Shown: piece after piece, positions 25,277 through 35,795 of the stretch
Layout: the number at the start of each line of letters is the position of its first letter
Position numbering within the stretch: the stretch's first letter is position 1
DNA from: Diphasiastrum complanatum
Lineage: Eukaryota; Streptophyta; Lycopodiopsida; Lycopodiales; Lycopodiaceae
Assembly (NCBI GenBank): GCA_029204225.1
Contig: CM055097.1
Span: 26,505,039-26,569,038, forward strand
DNA: 64,000 nucleotides
Direction: 5' to 3'
Notes under the pieces: generated by a model
Seen by the model: the letters and a program-made list of their open reading frames with translations, nothing else
Databases searched by the model: none
What the model was told of the DNA's origin: nothing
Made by a program: the position numbers and the translations under genes

Positions 25277-26612
25277 CACCATTGCAAGTTGAATGAGAAA
25301 CATTGCGAGGTTCTCCTGAAGGAATCTTTCAAAACTGACAAAAAAAGAGATCATTTTACAAAAACCATGTTTTTTGTGGATACAAATCTTAAAAATGACA
25401 TGTTTTTCTTATATTTTTGAAATACAAACATGTCAAGAATTATAAACCTACAAAAACATGTTTTTTTTTGTATATCAAGAAGGTCAACAAAAAAAGTATG
25501 TTCAAAATCTCCCAAAAACCTTTATAATTTTTCACTTTGTACTAATTTTTTAATTTGCTAATTACAGAATATTGTCTATTTTTTAATTATATTCACATTA
25601 CAAAAACAACAAAATAAACTTTAATAGCATAATTATATATTGTATTTTTTTGATATCAAGCAAAAATACTTTTTATATCAAACTATCTTATTGATATATT
25701 CAAATTTAATTATATTCGTAACTTGGTCAACAAATAGATACAAAATATATTCAAACTTATTGATAATAATGAGCTATGTAAGCATCTTCATGCAAGTTAT
25801 AAAAACAACATCCAAATCTTCCTAATATCGACATGAAAACGTAACCTAATTTAAAATAAACCAGAGTTGATCTGAGATATCGTATGCATATAAAAATCCT
25901 TGTTCACTACATTGAGGCCGAGCAGTGGCAAAGAAGCATACATGTAAGTGTTGTTAGAAATCAATGATAAACTTAATTGTTATTGTTTACCATGTACATT
26001 AATGTTGACAGTTGTTACCAGCTGTAATTACCCGTAGGCTAGTCTATTATTTCATTCTTCCTAATCTCGTTTTCATTCTTCATCAAGGAAGGATTTCTTT
26101 TTTCTGAGTTCTGATCTCTTGAAAAGAGTAAATTCAATTAGCAAACTAGAATTTTGGACATCTAATAAAATTAGTTTAAATGGGCCAAGTCAAACTACTG
26201 ATCCGAAATGGTCATCCTAACATTGACAACAATAGTAAAAATCATCCATATCTCCAAATCTGGCATCTCATGGGATTGGCAAAATGAAAATGCATTTGTC
26301 AACCTAAACTTTTGGTTACGCTTCTACTTTTTCTAATATAAATGGTATGATGGGTTTAGTTATATGACCTGGACTAGAACTATCCATTAAAGTCTATATA
26401 TACTTATTTGTGGACGGTAATTTTCTGACAATTTGAAATTGACAGTGTAATAAATATTTCTCTAAGCTGATACTTAGGATAAGAGATGTGTTGATCAATG
26501 GGTTGTACGAAAGCTGGGAGTGAGCTAGATGAATGAATTGGAAAACAACAATTAGCAGCAAAAATAGTTCAAACGATGGATCAAACAAATGCGCAATTGC
26601 CAATAACAACTA
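25277..26612. other. No gene recognised; AT-rich
   Basis: Very AT-rich with T- and A-runs (25.3-25.9 kb). A TGTTAGAAATC segment near 25953 followed by a CT-rich part could be the start of an unrelated LTR, but no second copy is seen in the window. Confidence 0.35.
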
Positions 26613-27226
26613 TGTAGCGAATCGGTTTGTTTGTTTCTTTTGCGAAAATTTGGATTGTTTGCAAGATCCTAAGCAAACGACTACATACCACAGATCACAA
26701 AATATTCAAGCAATCGAAACGATGCGAACAATGAGGTGGAGAAGAAGAGAGTAATTGCATTCCATTTTGTATTTTGAAGGAGTCATTCAGTGTCTCGCTC
26801 ATTGGCGGCCTGATGTTCCTCTAAGTCATTGTGTTGTGCTTGTTGGCAAACTTTCATGCACAACTCTACTCTATACTATCCACTATTTCTTGTGGTGATC
26901 AAATCCTTGTATGTATCCACTATGTGAAGTTTACAAGACAGTTAGTCAATGAATTACAAGACAGGTTTATGCTAATCAATTAGCTAGTTGTTCTCTGTTA
27001 ATGTTACTTCTTGTGGCTGAGGCTCGAATTGTTTTTTTTTGGTCCATCTCTTCCTCCAATGTGTTTTGTCGTTTGGTTGCAGGGACGAAACTTGAACACT
27101 TTTCCTTTGACCTTTGGGGCATGTCGGTTCGGTTCGGTTCGGCATTCAAGATCTTCTCATCCTTGGAGACATGTTCATTTTTTGGGATCTCTGCGGCAAA
27201 GTTGTAGGAGTTCACCATTTCTGACA
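26613..27226 (-). repeat. 3' LTR of the minus-strand copia element
   Basis: About 614 bp. On the minus strand it starts TGTCAGAAATGGTGAACTCC just after a purine tract and ends GATTCGCTACA at 26613. Confidence 0.88.
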
Positions 27227-27269
27227 CTCCCTCTTGAACCTTGCAACTTTGGTGTATGTTCAATCCAAT

Positions 27270-28900
27270 TGCATTCCTTTGTTTGTGAAAAGTGGTTTGT
27301 CGAGCGGCTTTGTAAGCAAATCTGCAACTATTCTGCAGATTTTATGTACTGGACTTTCAACTCTCCTTTTGAGATCAAGTCTCGAACGTGATGGTACTTC
27401 AGAGGTATACATTTTTTCTTTGAATGGAAAATAGAATTCTGGGACAAATATATGACACTTTGAGAATCCATCATCATCGTGCATGGTTCTCTTTGTGGTA
27501 TGCCAATTGCCTCCAACATCATCTGCAACCATATTACCTCATTTGCCATCTTTGAAGCTATGACATATTTAGCTTCGCATGAGGATTGAACCACCTAAGT
27601 TTGTTTCTTGCATGTCTAGCTGATTGCTGTTCTGCACGCCATCAAACACCCTCCTGTCACAGACTTGTTGTCGTCTTTGCAGCTTGCCCAGCTTGCATCA
27701 CTGTAGTATTGCAGCTCAAATCTTTTCTCTTCTTCATCTACTCTGTAGATTAGTCCAATACTTTGGGTGCCTTTTAGATATTGCAGAATTCTTTTCACCA
27801 TTTTCCAATGCGCCATGCCAAGATTCAAAGAGAATTGTCTCAATGCGTAGAAGGAGAAAGCCAAGTCGGGTTTGGTACATATTGTGAGGTACATCAGACT
27901 ACCAATCAAGTTTTGGTATGGAATACCTTCCATCCTCTGTTTCTCCTCATCTGTGTTCGGGCAATCCTACTTTGTCAGTCTGGCTCCAGCTATCATTGGT
28001 GTGGCATTTTCTTTGCAGTCCATCGTTCAGTACTACTTCAACACTTTTTTGGCGTATTTAGATTGACTCAGATGCAATACTCTTCTGATTCGATCCCTCC
28101 TTATCTCTAGCCCAAGGCATTTTGTTGCTTCTCCCAGATCTGTGATCTCATAACTTTTAGAAATGTGACTCTTTGTTTTCTTGATTAGCATCAAGGAGTT
28201 TCCTATCATTAGGGAGTCATCTACAAAAATAGTCAGAATCACAAAACTTCTTCCTACTTTTTTTATATAGACATTGCAGACTGGTTGTGTAGGAGTGAAG
28301 TCTACAGACTTCAAAAGGCTATCTAGCTTCTTGTAGCTCATGATGCCTGCTTCAGACCATAAATGCATTGTTACAACTGACAAACATATTGTCGATTGTC
28401 GGGGCCTTCGAATCCTTTAGGCTGATTCATGAAGATTTTTTCCTCTAGATTTCTGTGGAAAAAGGCTGTCTTCACATCAATCTGGTGTATTTCCAGATTG
28501 TATTGAGTGGCATATACATGGAGCAGTCGAATGCTTGTCATCTTCACCATTGGTGAATAGGTGTCAAAATAATTGACGTCATACATCTGTGTGTAGCCTT
28601 TCACGACAAGCCTTGCTTTGTAGCATCTGATAGTGCCATCTGATTTGATTTTTCTTTGTCGACCCATTTGCAGTCGACGATCTATTTTTATCTTCGGATA
28701 GTGGCTCTAGTGTCCAAGTCTTGTTTTGCCTCATTGATTTGATTTCTTCTGACATTGTCTACTTCCAGAATTCTCCCTCTGGACTCTGGATAGCTTCTTG
28801 ATATGTCGTTGGCTCTTCAGTGAAGCTGCAGTATTCGAACTTTGTGTCTTCGCTCCATTGAAGATTTTCAGTGTATCGATCTAGAGGTCTTATTTGTCTT
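27270..28900 (-). pseudogene. copia reverse transcriptase-RNase H (minus strand)
   Basis: In order on the minus strand: SEEIKSMRQNKTWTLEPL (about 28770-28710), CYKARLVVKGYTQMYDVNYF with YSPMVKMTSIRLL and IHQIDVKTAFFHRNLEE (28630-28430), LDSLLKSVDFTPTQPVCNVY and ILTIFVDDSLMIGN (28330-28190; F-V-D-D catalytic box), YQNLIGSLMYLTICTKPDLAF and HWKMVKRILQYLKGTQ (27920-27760), and RNase H with YSDASWASCKDD, SSCEAKYVIASKMANEVIWL and MMDSQSVIYLSQN (27730-27430). Catalytic residues are mostly kept, but the frame is broken at about four places. Confidence 0.9.
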
Positions 28901-28929
28901 GTTGACCTCCTATGCTATCAACTGCTGAT

Positions 28930-29480
28930 TATCTTGGCTTGGTAGAGATTACCTTCTCTAGATCCAATTGTTAGCAATTTGTTTGTTGTTTTCTTTATCA
29001 TCCGGCAGACATTGCCATCAAACATAACTCAATTTCCAAGATCTGCCATCCTTGAGACTGATATCAGATCTTTTTTTAGTGAGGGTATGTAGAGTGCTTT
29101 TGGCAGCTCTGCTTGTCCCGACAGTGTCCGTAGCTGTAGAGTCCGGATGCCCTTGACATCGTGTTGGCTTCTGTCACCTAGAATCACTGCTATGTTGTTT
29201 TCAAGTTCTATGAAGTCGATCAAGATTATTTTGTTGTAAATAATATGTGAAGTTGCTCCTGAGTTGATGACTACGTCGTAGTCTTGCTCTTTATAGCTTG
29301 TTGAAGCCTCATCAAATATTGTGAAGGCTTCATCGCTCTTGTCAGCATCCCTCGACGACTCTGCAACATTCGCCTTCTTAGCCTTGTCTTTTCTTTTCGG
29401 GTTGAATTTGCAATCGTATGCAGAGTGCCATCAAGATTGATTGCTATTCTTGTTTGGATCGTTGTAGCCATATTGTGTTG
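28930..29480 (-). pseudogene. copia gag tail, protease and pre-integrase (minus strand)
   Basis: From 29450 downward: a degenerate nucleocapsid (WHSAYDCKFNPKRKDKAKK), then protease YDVVINSGATSHIIYN (about 29280) in which the catalytic Asp of D-S-G-A is Asn, then the frame 29223-29029 with LPKALYIPSLKKDLISVSRM, then MFDGNVCRMIKKTTNKLL and GSREGNLYQAK (about 29025-28935), the start of the pre-integrase region. The next recognisable sequence is already RT, so the integrase has been deleted near 28.9 kb. Confidence 0.8.
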
Positions 29481-29494
29481 TCTTAGAGAATCAT

Positions 29495-29508
29495 GGGCTC
29501 TAATACCA
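29495..29508 (-). promoter_or_regulatory. Primer binding site of the minus-strand copia element
   Basis: TGGTATTAGAGCCC on the minus strand directly follows the 5' LTR; it has one difference from the initiator Met-tRNA type TGGTATCAGAGCCC. Confidence 0.85.
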
Positions 29509-30167
29509 TGTAGCAAATCGATTTGTTTCTTTCTTTTGCAAAAATTTGAATTGTCTACAGGATCCTAAGCAAACGACTACAGACCACAGATCACAAAAGA
29601 TTCAAGCAATCGAAACGACGCAAACAATGAGGTGGAGAAGAAGAGAGTAATTGCATTTCATTTTGTATTTTAAGGGAGTCATTCAGTGTCTCGCTTGTTG
29701 GCGGCCTAACGCTCCTCTAAGTTGATGTGTTCTGCTCGTTGGCAGAATTTCATGCATAGCTCTACTCTCTACTATCCACTATTTCTTGTGGTGATCAAAT
29801 CCTTGTATGTATCCACTATGTGGAGTTTACAAGACAGTTAATCACTGAATTACAAGACAAATTCATGCTAATCAATTAGTTAGTTATCATTTGTTAACGT
29901 TGCTTCTTGTGGCTGAGCGTGGAAGTATAAGACTCCATGATCGTCAAGCTGCCAATTGTCAGCTCGAATTGTTTTCTTTCGGTTCTTCTCTTCCTCCAAT
30001 GTGTTTCGTCGTTTGGTTGCAAGGACGAAAGTTGAACACTTTTCCTTCGGCCTTCGGGGCATGTTGGTTCGCTTCGTTTCGCTTCAACCTTTGAGATCTT
30101 TTCGTCTTTCGGGACATTGTCATTTTCCAGGATCTCTGTGGAAAAGTTGCAGGAGTTCACCATTTCT
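29509..30167 (-). repeat. 5' LTR of the minus-strand copia element
   Basis: About 659 bp, nearly collinear with the LTR at 26613-27226. It has about 45 extra bases near 29915-29965 (between GCTGAG and GCTCGAATTG) that the other LTR lacks, probably a small deletion in the 3' LTR. The reading ends CTACA at 29509, directly before the primer binding site. Confidence 0.88.
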
Positions 30168-30370
30168 ATTGAACAAATCACACTCTGATTATTATCAATA
30201 GATGAGTACAATGGATTGAAGTTATTACTTCAGCTTGTTGAGCATGATAACCTCAACATTCAAGATTTGAATTCTCATGATAGGAAGAAATGTAATTGTA
30301 AGTATGTGATTAATATTTATGCACTTAGATTAATCTTTTTATTTGAAAACAAAAGGATGTTCAATTATCT
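30168..30370. other. Fragment of an LTR-like repeat
   Basis: 30170-30240 read on the plus strand (CACTCTGATTATTATCAATA, then TGAGTACAATGG) matches 63860-63780 read on the minus strand over about 65 bases. It is probably part of an LTR or leader of a gypsy family present at both places. Confidence 0.45.
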
Positions 30371-32515
30371 TCACATCTTAATCTGAATCTTGACTTTCGT
30401 CTGATTCCTGATTTTCACCATTTGTTTTTGTAACTTGATCAAAATCTTGAATTGGACTTTTGTTGCCTGCAAATGTATCTGGATCTGAGACTGGACTTTC
30501 GTTGTCGCTTTGCTCATCTTACTCATTGTCCTCGCTTTGCTCATCCGCTTTGTCGTTTCACTTTGCTCATCAGACTCATTGATGGGAATATCTTCATCTT
30601 CAAAAGTTTCTTCTCTTTCATTCACATGAAGTTGTCGATCCACTGATGCTTTAGTGTATACACTCACTTTCCTAATCTGCATCTTCATTTCCTCAAACCA
30701 TCTGGATTGTTCTTCTTTCCTCTCAGCTTCCAACTTAAGCCTTTGTTCTTGTTGCTCGTACTCGAAAACATATTCCATAGTTTCCCTTAAGCGGAACCCA
30801 GGCTGGAGAGAAGTAGTTTGTAAATAGTTTTCTACAATGCTCCGATATTGAGGTTGTAGGCCATATATATAGCATTGTACAATATATACTTCTCCATAAT
30901 CAATTATTGGGACCATTTGTTGGAATTCTCTATTGTACTCATCAACTGTAGTTGTCTGGTCCAAAGAACACCATTGGATGAAGTCAGATGGATTGAAGAT
31001 TTGTCTACAAACTCTTTTAAAAGTTAACCAGTCCTCAAGAAGAAAGTCCTGGACGATGTTCCACCATGACTGAACATGTCCTTGGAAACCCAATGAGGCA
31101 AAGAAAACCATATTGATGTCATCAATACCTCCACTATAGTAGAAGTTATAATACAAATCTTCTAGCCAACTGTCTACATTAATGGAGTGAATGCTTCCAT
31201 CAAAGGTGGGACTAACGTATTCAGACAGTCGTTGGTTGTAATAACAAGGTTTCCGTTGAGCGGTGACTTGTCACCATTCATTGATATGGTTTGTAGATAA
31301 GTGCTCTAGAGCAAGTGCACGATCCATCATATTGCGCAATTCCATAAAACTAGCGGCATAAATGGATTTGGAAAGAGTTGGTTGAAGCAGATTCTTTATA
31401 GGCGTTTGAAGGAAACCCACATAGTAGTTCAAACATTTTCCATACTCAAATTTTGTCTTCTAAAGCAATGCCAAGAATTGTTGATTAAATTGTTGTACAG
31501 AACCAGTTTGTTTGAGAGATTCGAATGATTTCTCATAAAACTTGGTAATACTATCAATGACTCCAAAGCTTTGTGCTCATGTGTGCTTGAGTATCCCACC
31601 ATGCTCGAACTTGTCCTTGAAAGCACAATGAAGCGAAATAGATTTTATCTTCTTCAGAATAATGGCGATGTCGGAAATAAGCTTCTAATTCAGTCAACCA
31701 ATCATCAATGCTGATTGAACTTGGTTGTCTGTCAAATACAAGGTTGTAACGTACGATTTCAAATTGTATTTCATCAATAGATGAAATTGAATGTTTTGAC
31801 TATAACAGTCCATCATTAATGACTAGTGAAGACTTGTGGACTATGAATTCACCGTCTGAGATTTATTCAAAATGGTATTTTACAAGCTGGTAAAATTGCT
31901 CTTCTCGACTCACTTAAAGATTTTGAGTCCTCGAAGAATAAAGTGGCTGTGAATGGAAAGTGTAACAAATTAAAATGAAGTAGCAGTTGTGTTCAATCTG
32001 TCACCACGAACAATTTTGCATTTTACAGCGTTTGAATCCGATTTAAAACGGAGATGATGTAAAGATTTAAAAATTTCTAATGGAAACACGAAAAAACTGA
32101 CTCAAGAAAAGGGGTCTTGAGAAAAAATACGTGAAAAGTAATAATGACACAATTTTAATAATTTAGCAGTGTCAGGCTCATCTTTCAGATCACTTTTGGT
32201 TTTTATAACACTCGGATCTGAGCTCAAATAAGGAAGTACGAAAATAAGGAAAGTAGGTAACCGATGTTTCCTCAACTGATGGCTTCGTAGAGAGAGAAGA
32301 GAGGTAGCCGACGTTTCCTCAACCGATGGCTTCGTAGAGAGAGAAGGGAGGTAGCCGACGTCGCGGTAGAGAGAGAGAGGAGGTGACCGACGTCGGGGCA
32401 GAGAGAGAGCGAAGGTGACCGAAGGAGAGAGAGGGGATGTAACCGAAGTGAAGGAATTCTTTGAGGAATCAGATCCGACAGTGAGAGTGAGCAATCTGTC
32501 TGCAAGCTAACCAAA
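30371..32515 (-). mobile_element. Retroelement with two tandem gag domains, minus-strand copy
   Basis: Same layout as 20.9-22.6 kb, inverted. There is a GA-rich leader (32270-32450) and KTKSDLKDEPD (about 32200-32170). About 370 bases not present in the other copy follow (31796-32165). Domain 1 (about 31780-31430) has CFQGQVRAWWDTQAH. Domain 2 and tail form one 261-codon frame (31156-30371): FASLGFQGHVQSWWNIVQDF, SLDQTTTVDEYNREFQQMV and GLQPQYRSIVENYLQ, then a Glu/Arg-rich predicted coiled coil (about residues 135-170) and a Lys/Gln-rich end. There is no zinc knuckle and no protease after it. This copy extends about 500 bases further than the plus copy. Confidence 0.72.
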
Positions 32516-32961
32516 ATTGTGGACTTCTTTTCTTTCTCAGAGGAGATCCACGTTTAGATTTGAATACCAAGAAGATCGTGGAACCAGAAATTTTATAAGG
32601 CAATTGCACAATGAGAGAGAGTGTGTCAGAACGACCACGAACCAGGAGCAAGTAAGCTGTTCGACCACTATTAACTCCAGAAAGGCAAAAAGTACAAGTG
32701 ATTAAATAGCTTGCACGTTCCAATGCTGAAAAAGAAAGCACGCAGGAATGCGACAAGCTCCAGTACGCCATTGCAGAAACACGAAGCTCTTCCACACAAT
32801 TTGCTCTGTAAGGAAAAGGATTGTGGGCAAACAAGATAGAGCTCCCCAAAAGTACGAAAAGCTTCGCTTTCACTGATCGTAGGCAGACGAGCAGCAGCAA
32901 CCCAAAAACTAGGCAATCAATTCAGAAACGCAAAGCATAGCAGGAGGATCGCGATCTCTGC

Positions 32962-33036
<75 letters not shown>

Positions 33037-33616
33037 AATTAGGGTTAGGCTAGGTCACATAGGTTAGGGCTATAGGTAGGTAGGGTTAGGTTTGGTTTTT
33101 TTTTCTTAAAATCAAACTTGAAATTGAAAAAAATCGAAAAAATCTCACAAAGGACATGAAACTTCAGAATTGAAGTGCTTTTCTCTCACTTGGAAAGAAT
33201 CTACAAACAAACAATTCAAAATTCTCGCAATTCTGACCCATCTTCACAAATTTGATCATAACTTACTCAATATTAATCCAAATCACACAAACTCAGTACC
33301 TATGAAAAGCTAAAAACAAGATCTATCAGGCTATAGTATCAAATCAATGATTGAATTTGATTTGATAGGTCTAATTAAGAACAGAACAGGACTTAAAATG
33401 TTGAAGAAAGAAAACTAACAAAACTAGAGCTACAAATCAAGATTTGTCATAACTTTTTGGATACCAATCCAAATGACCTGCCATATGGATCATATCAAAG
33501 CTAAGACAATTCTCTAAAATCCTATGGAAAGAAACTAGAAACTAAAACTCAGATCAGATCTGAAAAATTCAAATCAAGGGAAAGCAAAATCCTAGTCACC
33601 TATTTTGTTAGCTCTT
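32516..33616. other. No gene recognised; repeat-rich
   Basis: Contains the GA tract at 32964-33031 and just after it short TTAGGGTTAGG / GGTTAGGG-like words (33043-33100), too few and irregular to call telomeric. Otherwise A-rich with no protein motif. Confidence 0.4.
32964..33031. repeat. (GA)n microsatellite, 68 bp
   Basis: An uninterrupted GA run. Confidence 0.97.
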
Positions 33617-35795
33617 GGATGTCTTGATTGGAGAAGGTAAAAGGCAAGGGAAGTTGTTCAAACTAGATGTTTGTGTTATTGCTAACCAGGTTGGATGTGT
33701 TTCAAGGGAGCAAATACCTAGTTAAGAGGTTTGGCATAAAAGGATAGGACACCTCAACTTCAAGTCATTGGAGGTAATGGCTAGGAAGAAGATTGTGATA
33801 GGTTTTCCAAGTTTCTTAAGTGGCATCAAACATGTTTGCGAGTCTTGTGCTTTGTCTAAGTCACGTAGACTACCTTATACTAGATCTATATCTAAATCTA
33901 CAAAGCCTTTTCAACTTGTACATTCGAATATTCATGGATTTTCTATAATTAGCAATAGTGGAGCTAAGATGTATGTAGCATTCATTGATGATTTTAGTAG
34001 ATTTTGTTGGATATATCTACTAAAGAGCAAGGATGAAGTTTATGATGTCTTTATCAAGTTCAAGAATGCAAGGGAGAACCAATTTCCCACAAAGATCAAG
34101 TGCTTAAGGAGTGACAATGGTGGTGAGTACATATCTACCAAGTTCAAGGCCTTTGGGATCAAGAGGGAGTATACAACATCAAGGACCCCACAGCAAAATG
34201 GAGTGGCTGAAAGGAAGAATAGGACTTTATTTGAAAGTGCTAAAGCTATGAGGTTAAGTGCTAATCTTGACAAACCATTTTGGGATCAAGCTTTGTTGTG
34301 TGCCAATTTCTTGTGCAATAGGTGGCGTTTTCAAGCATGATTGATGGTAGTATGGATGGATCTAACATTCTTGATGTTGATGAGAAGGATCCTTTTTTTT
34401 ATGTTGATGATGATGGACCTTCATCAAGTCAAAAGCCAAAGAGAACATCAAGGGAAAGACAAGTACCTTCAAGGCTCACATATGATCAAAAGGGTAAGCA
34501 AGTGGTTTCTAGAAATTATGCTGCTTTACTAACATCTTTGGATGAGCCTACAAGTGTATATCAAGCAAGGAAAGAAGAGGAGTGGATCCAAGCAATGGAT
34601 CTTGAGTATCAAGCTCTTATGAAGAGTGAAACATCTTTTGGCGGATCTTCTTGTATAGATGGAGCTATGCAAGTGGATGGATGTTATCTTGTTGTAAAAT
34701 CAAGTAATGGATCTGGAAAACAAATTTTGTTCAATGACTTTGATGGTCAAGTTGAAGATCAAGAGGTTGATCTCAAAGGGCTTTAACAAGGCAAAAAGGA
34801 AGGTGGCAATTTGGAGCTAGTCAAGAGCATCAAAGGAGAGGTAATTGGAAAAAATGTTATGGATCTGTTTTTTCAGCTTATTGAATACTCAAGTAAGGTC
34901 AAAGGAGAAACAAGGAAGTTTTATTCAAGTTTACTTTACTTGTTCTATCTCATGTTTGAGCAATTTCATGTGGATGTGTGCAAATTGTCAAGATATGGTA
35001 AAACTAGCTACATTGGTGAGCATCATTTTGATGTTGGATTTGTACTAGCATTCTTGGTTGGTTTTGCTGATGGAAATGAAGCTATTGGAGGTTCACTATG
35101 TCACTCATTCATGGTTAAGTCATCAAGGTATGATGGTATTTTGAGGCAAGATGGAGATGGAGGCTCATTCATGGAGTATCATGGTGGATACAAGGCAACA
35201 AAGGACAAAGGAGGAGGAGACATGCAAGCAAATGTTGATCACTCACATTTATTGTTTGTTTTCTGTAATTTTCCAAAGATTTCAAAGTTGGAAGCATGGT
35301 GGAATCGTCTCATTTACATTCTATGTGATTCTTCATGGCTCATTGAAGTGGTATTGCAACATTTTGTGAAGGAGCAAGTCATTGCAAAGGAGGTGGAGCT
35401 TCAACATGTGTCCTCAAGGGAATGTGTAGCTGATATCTTCACCAAAGCATTGGGAAAGGACTTGTTCATGAAGCATAGGACATCACTTGGTGTTATCAAA
35501 GTCCATGCTAAAACTAGTTGAAGAGGAAGTGTGAAAGATTCAACTAGTTTGATCAAATTTGTTATATTTCCATAAATGGCATATTGAGGCCAACTTTGTT
35601 TTTAGACTTATAGATTGACTTTTCAAAGTTCATTAGTATAAATGTCATTTGAATAAACACTTTTTGAAAGTGTGGGAAAGTTAGAAGGCGAGTTTGAGTA
35701 GATTCAAATTTGAATGTTGGGTACTTTGAATCTAGACCCAAAAATAGTAGGGTTAGCATTAGGGAAAGCCAAGTAATGATCTGAAATCTTTCACA
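33617..35795 (+). mobile_element. Copy B of the RT-replaced copia family
   Basis: Starts inside the protease-integrase region (equivalent to about 8924 of copy A) and ends with a deleted LTR. Integrase is present (33768-34340: SGIKHVCESCALSKS, SDNGGEYISTKF, PQQNGVAERKNRT), but about 265 bases after CNRWR are missing. The integrase tail WIQAMDLEYQALMKSETSF then runs without a stop straight into the RT-replacing segment (34616 onward), proving the two were joined in frame. The segment lacks about 170 bases and most of RNase H is deleted; only QHVSSRECVADIFTKALGKD remains. It ends against the gypsy remnant at 35.8 kb. Confidence 0.82.
35530..35795 (+). repeat. Copy B 3' LTR with its promoter deleted
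   Basis: Starts TGTGAAAGATTC and ends ATCTTTCACA, so both ends are intact, but it is only 266 bp instead of 648. The missing middle (after GGGAAAGCCAAG) includes the TATAAAAG promoter. Confidence 0.85.

Larger units (their letters stand above)
26613..30167 (-). mobile_element. Ty1/copia element, minus strand, both LTRs, internal deletions
   Basis: LTRs lie at 30167-29509 (5') and 27226-26613 (3'). The primer binding site TGGTATTAGAGCCC (29508-29495) and polypurine tract (AAGAGGGAG, 27235-27227) fix the direction. The internal part keeps only the tail of gag, the protease, the RT and the RNase H; most of gag and the whole integrase core are missing. Stops and frame changes occur in pol. It is a different family from copy A. 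LTR ends are TG..CA, except that the first bases of the 5' LTR (expected TGTCA) are replaced. Confidence 0.88.

Noticed and set aside
33043-33100. Interstitial telomere repeat
   Set aside because: Only one TTAGGGTTAGG and a few irregular GGTTAGG words; no array of the plant TTTAGGG unit.
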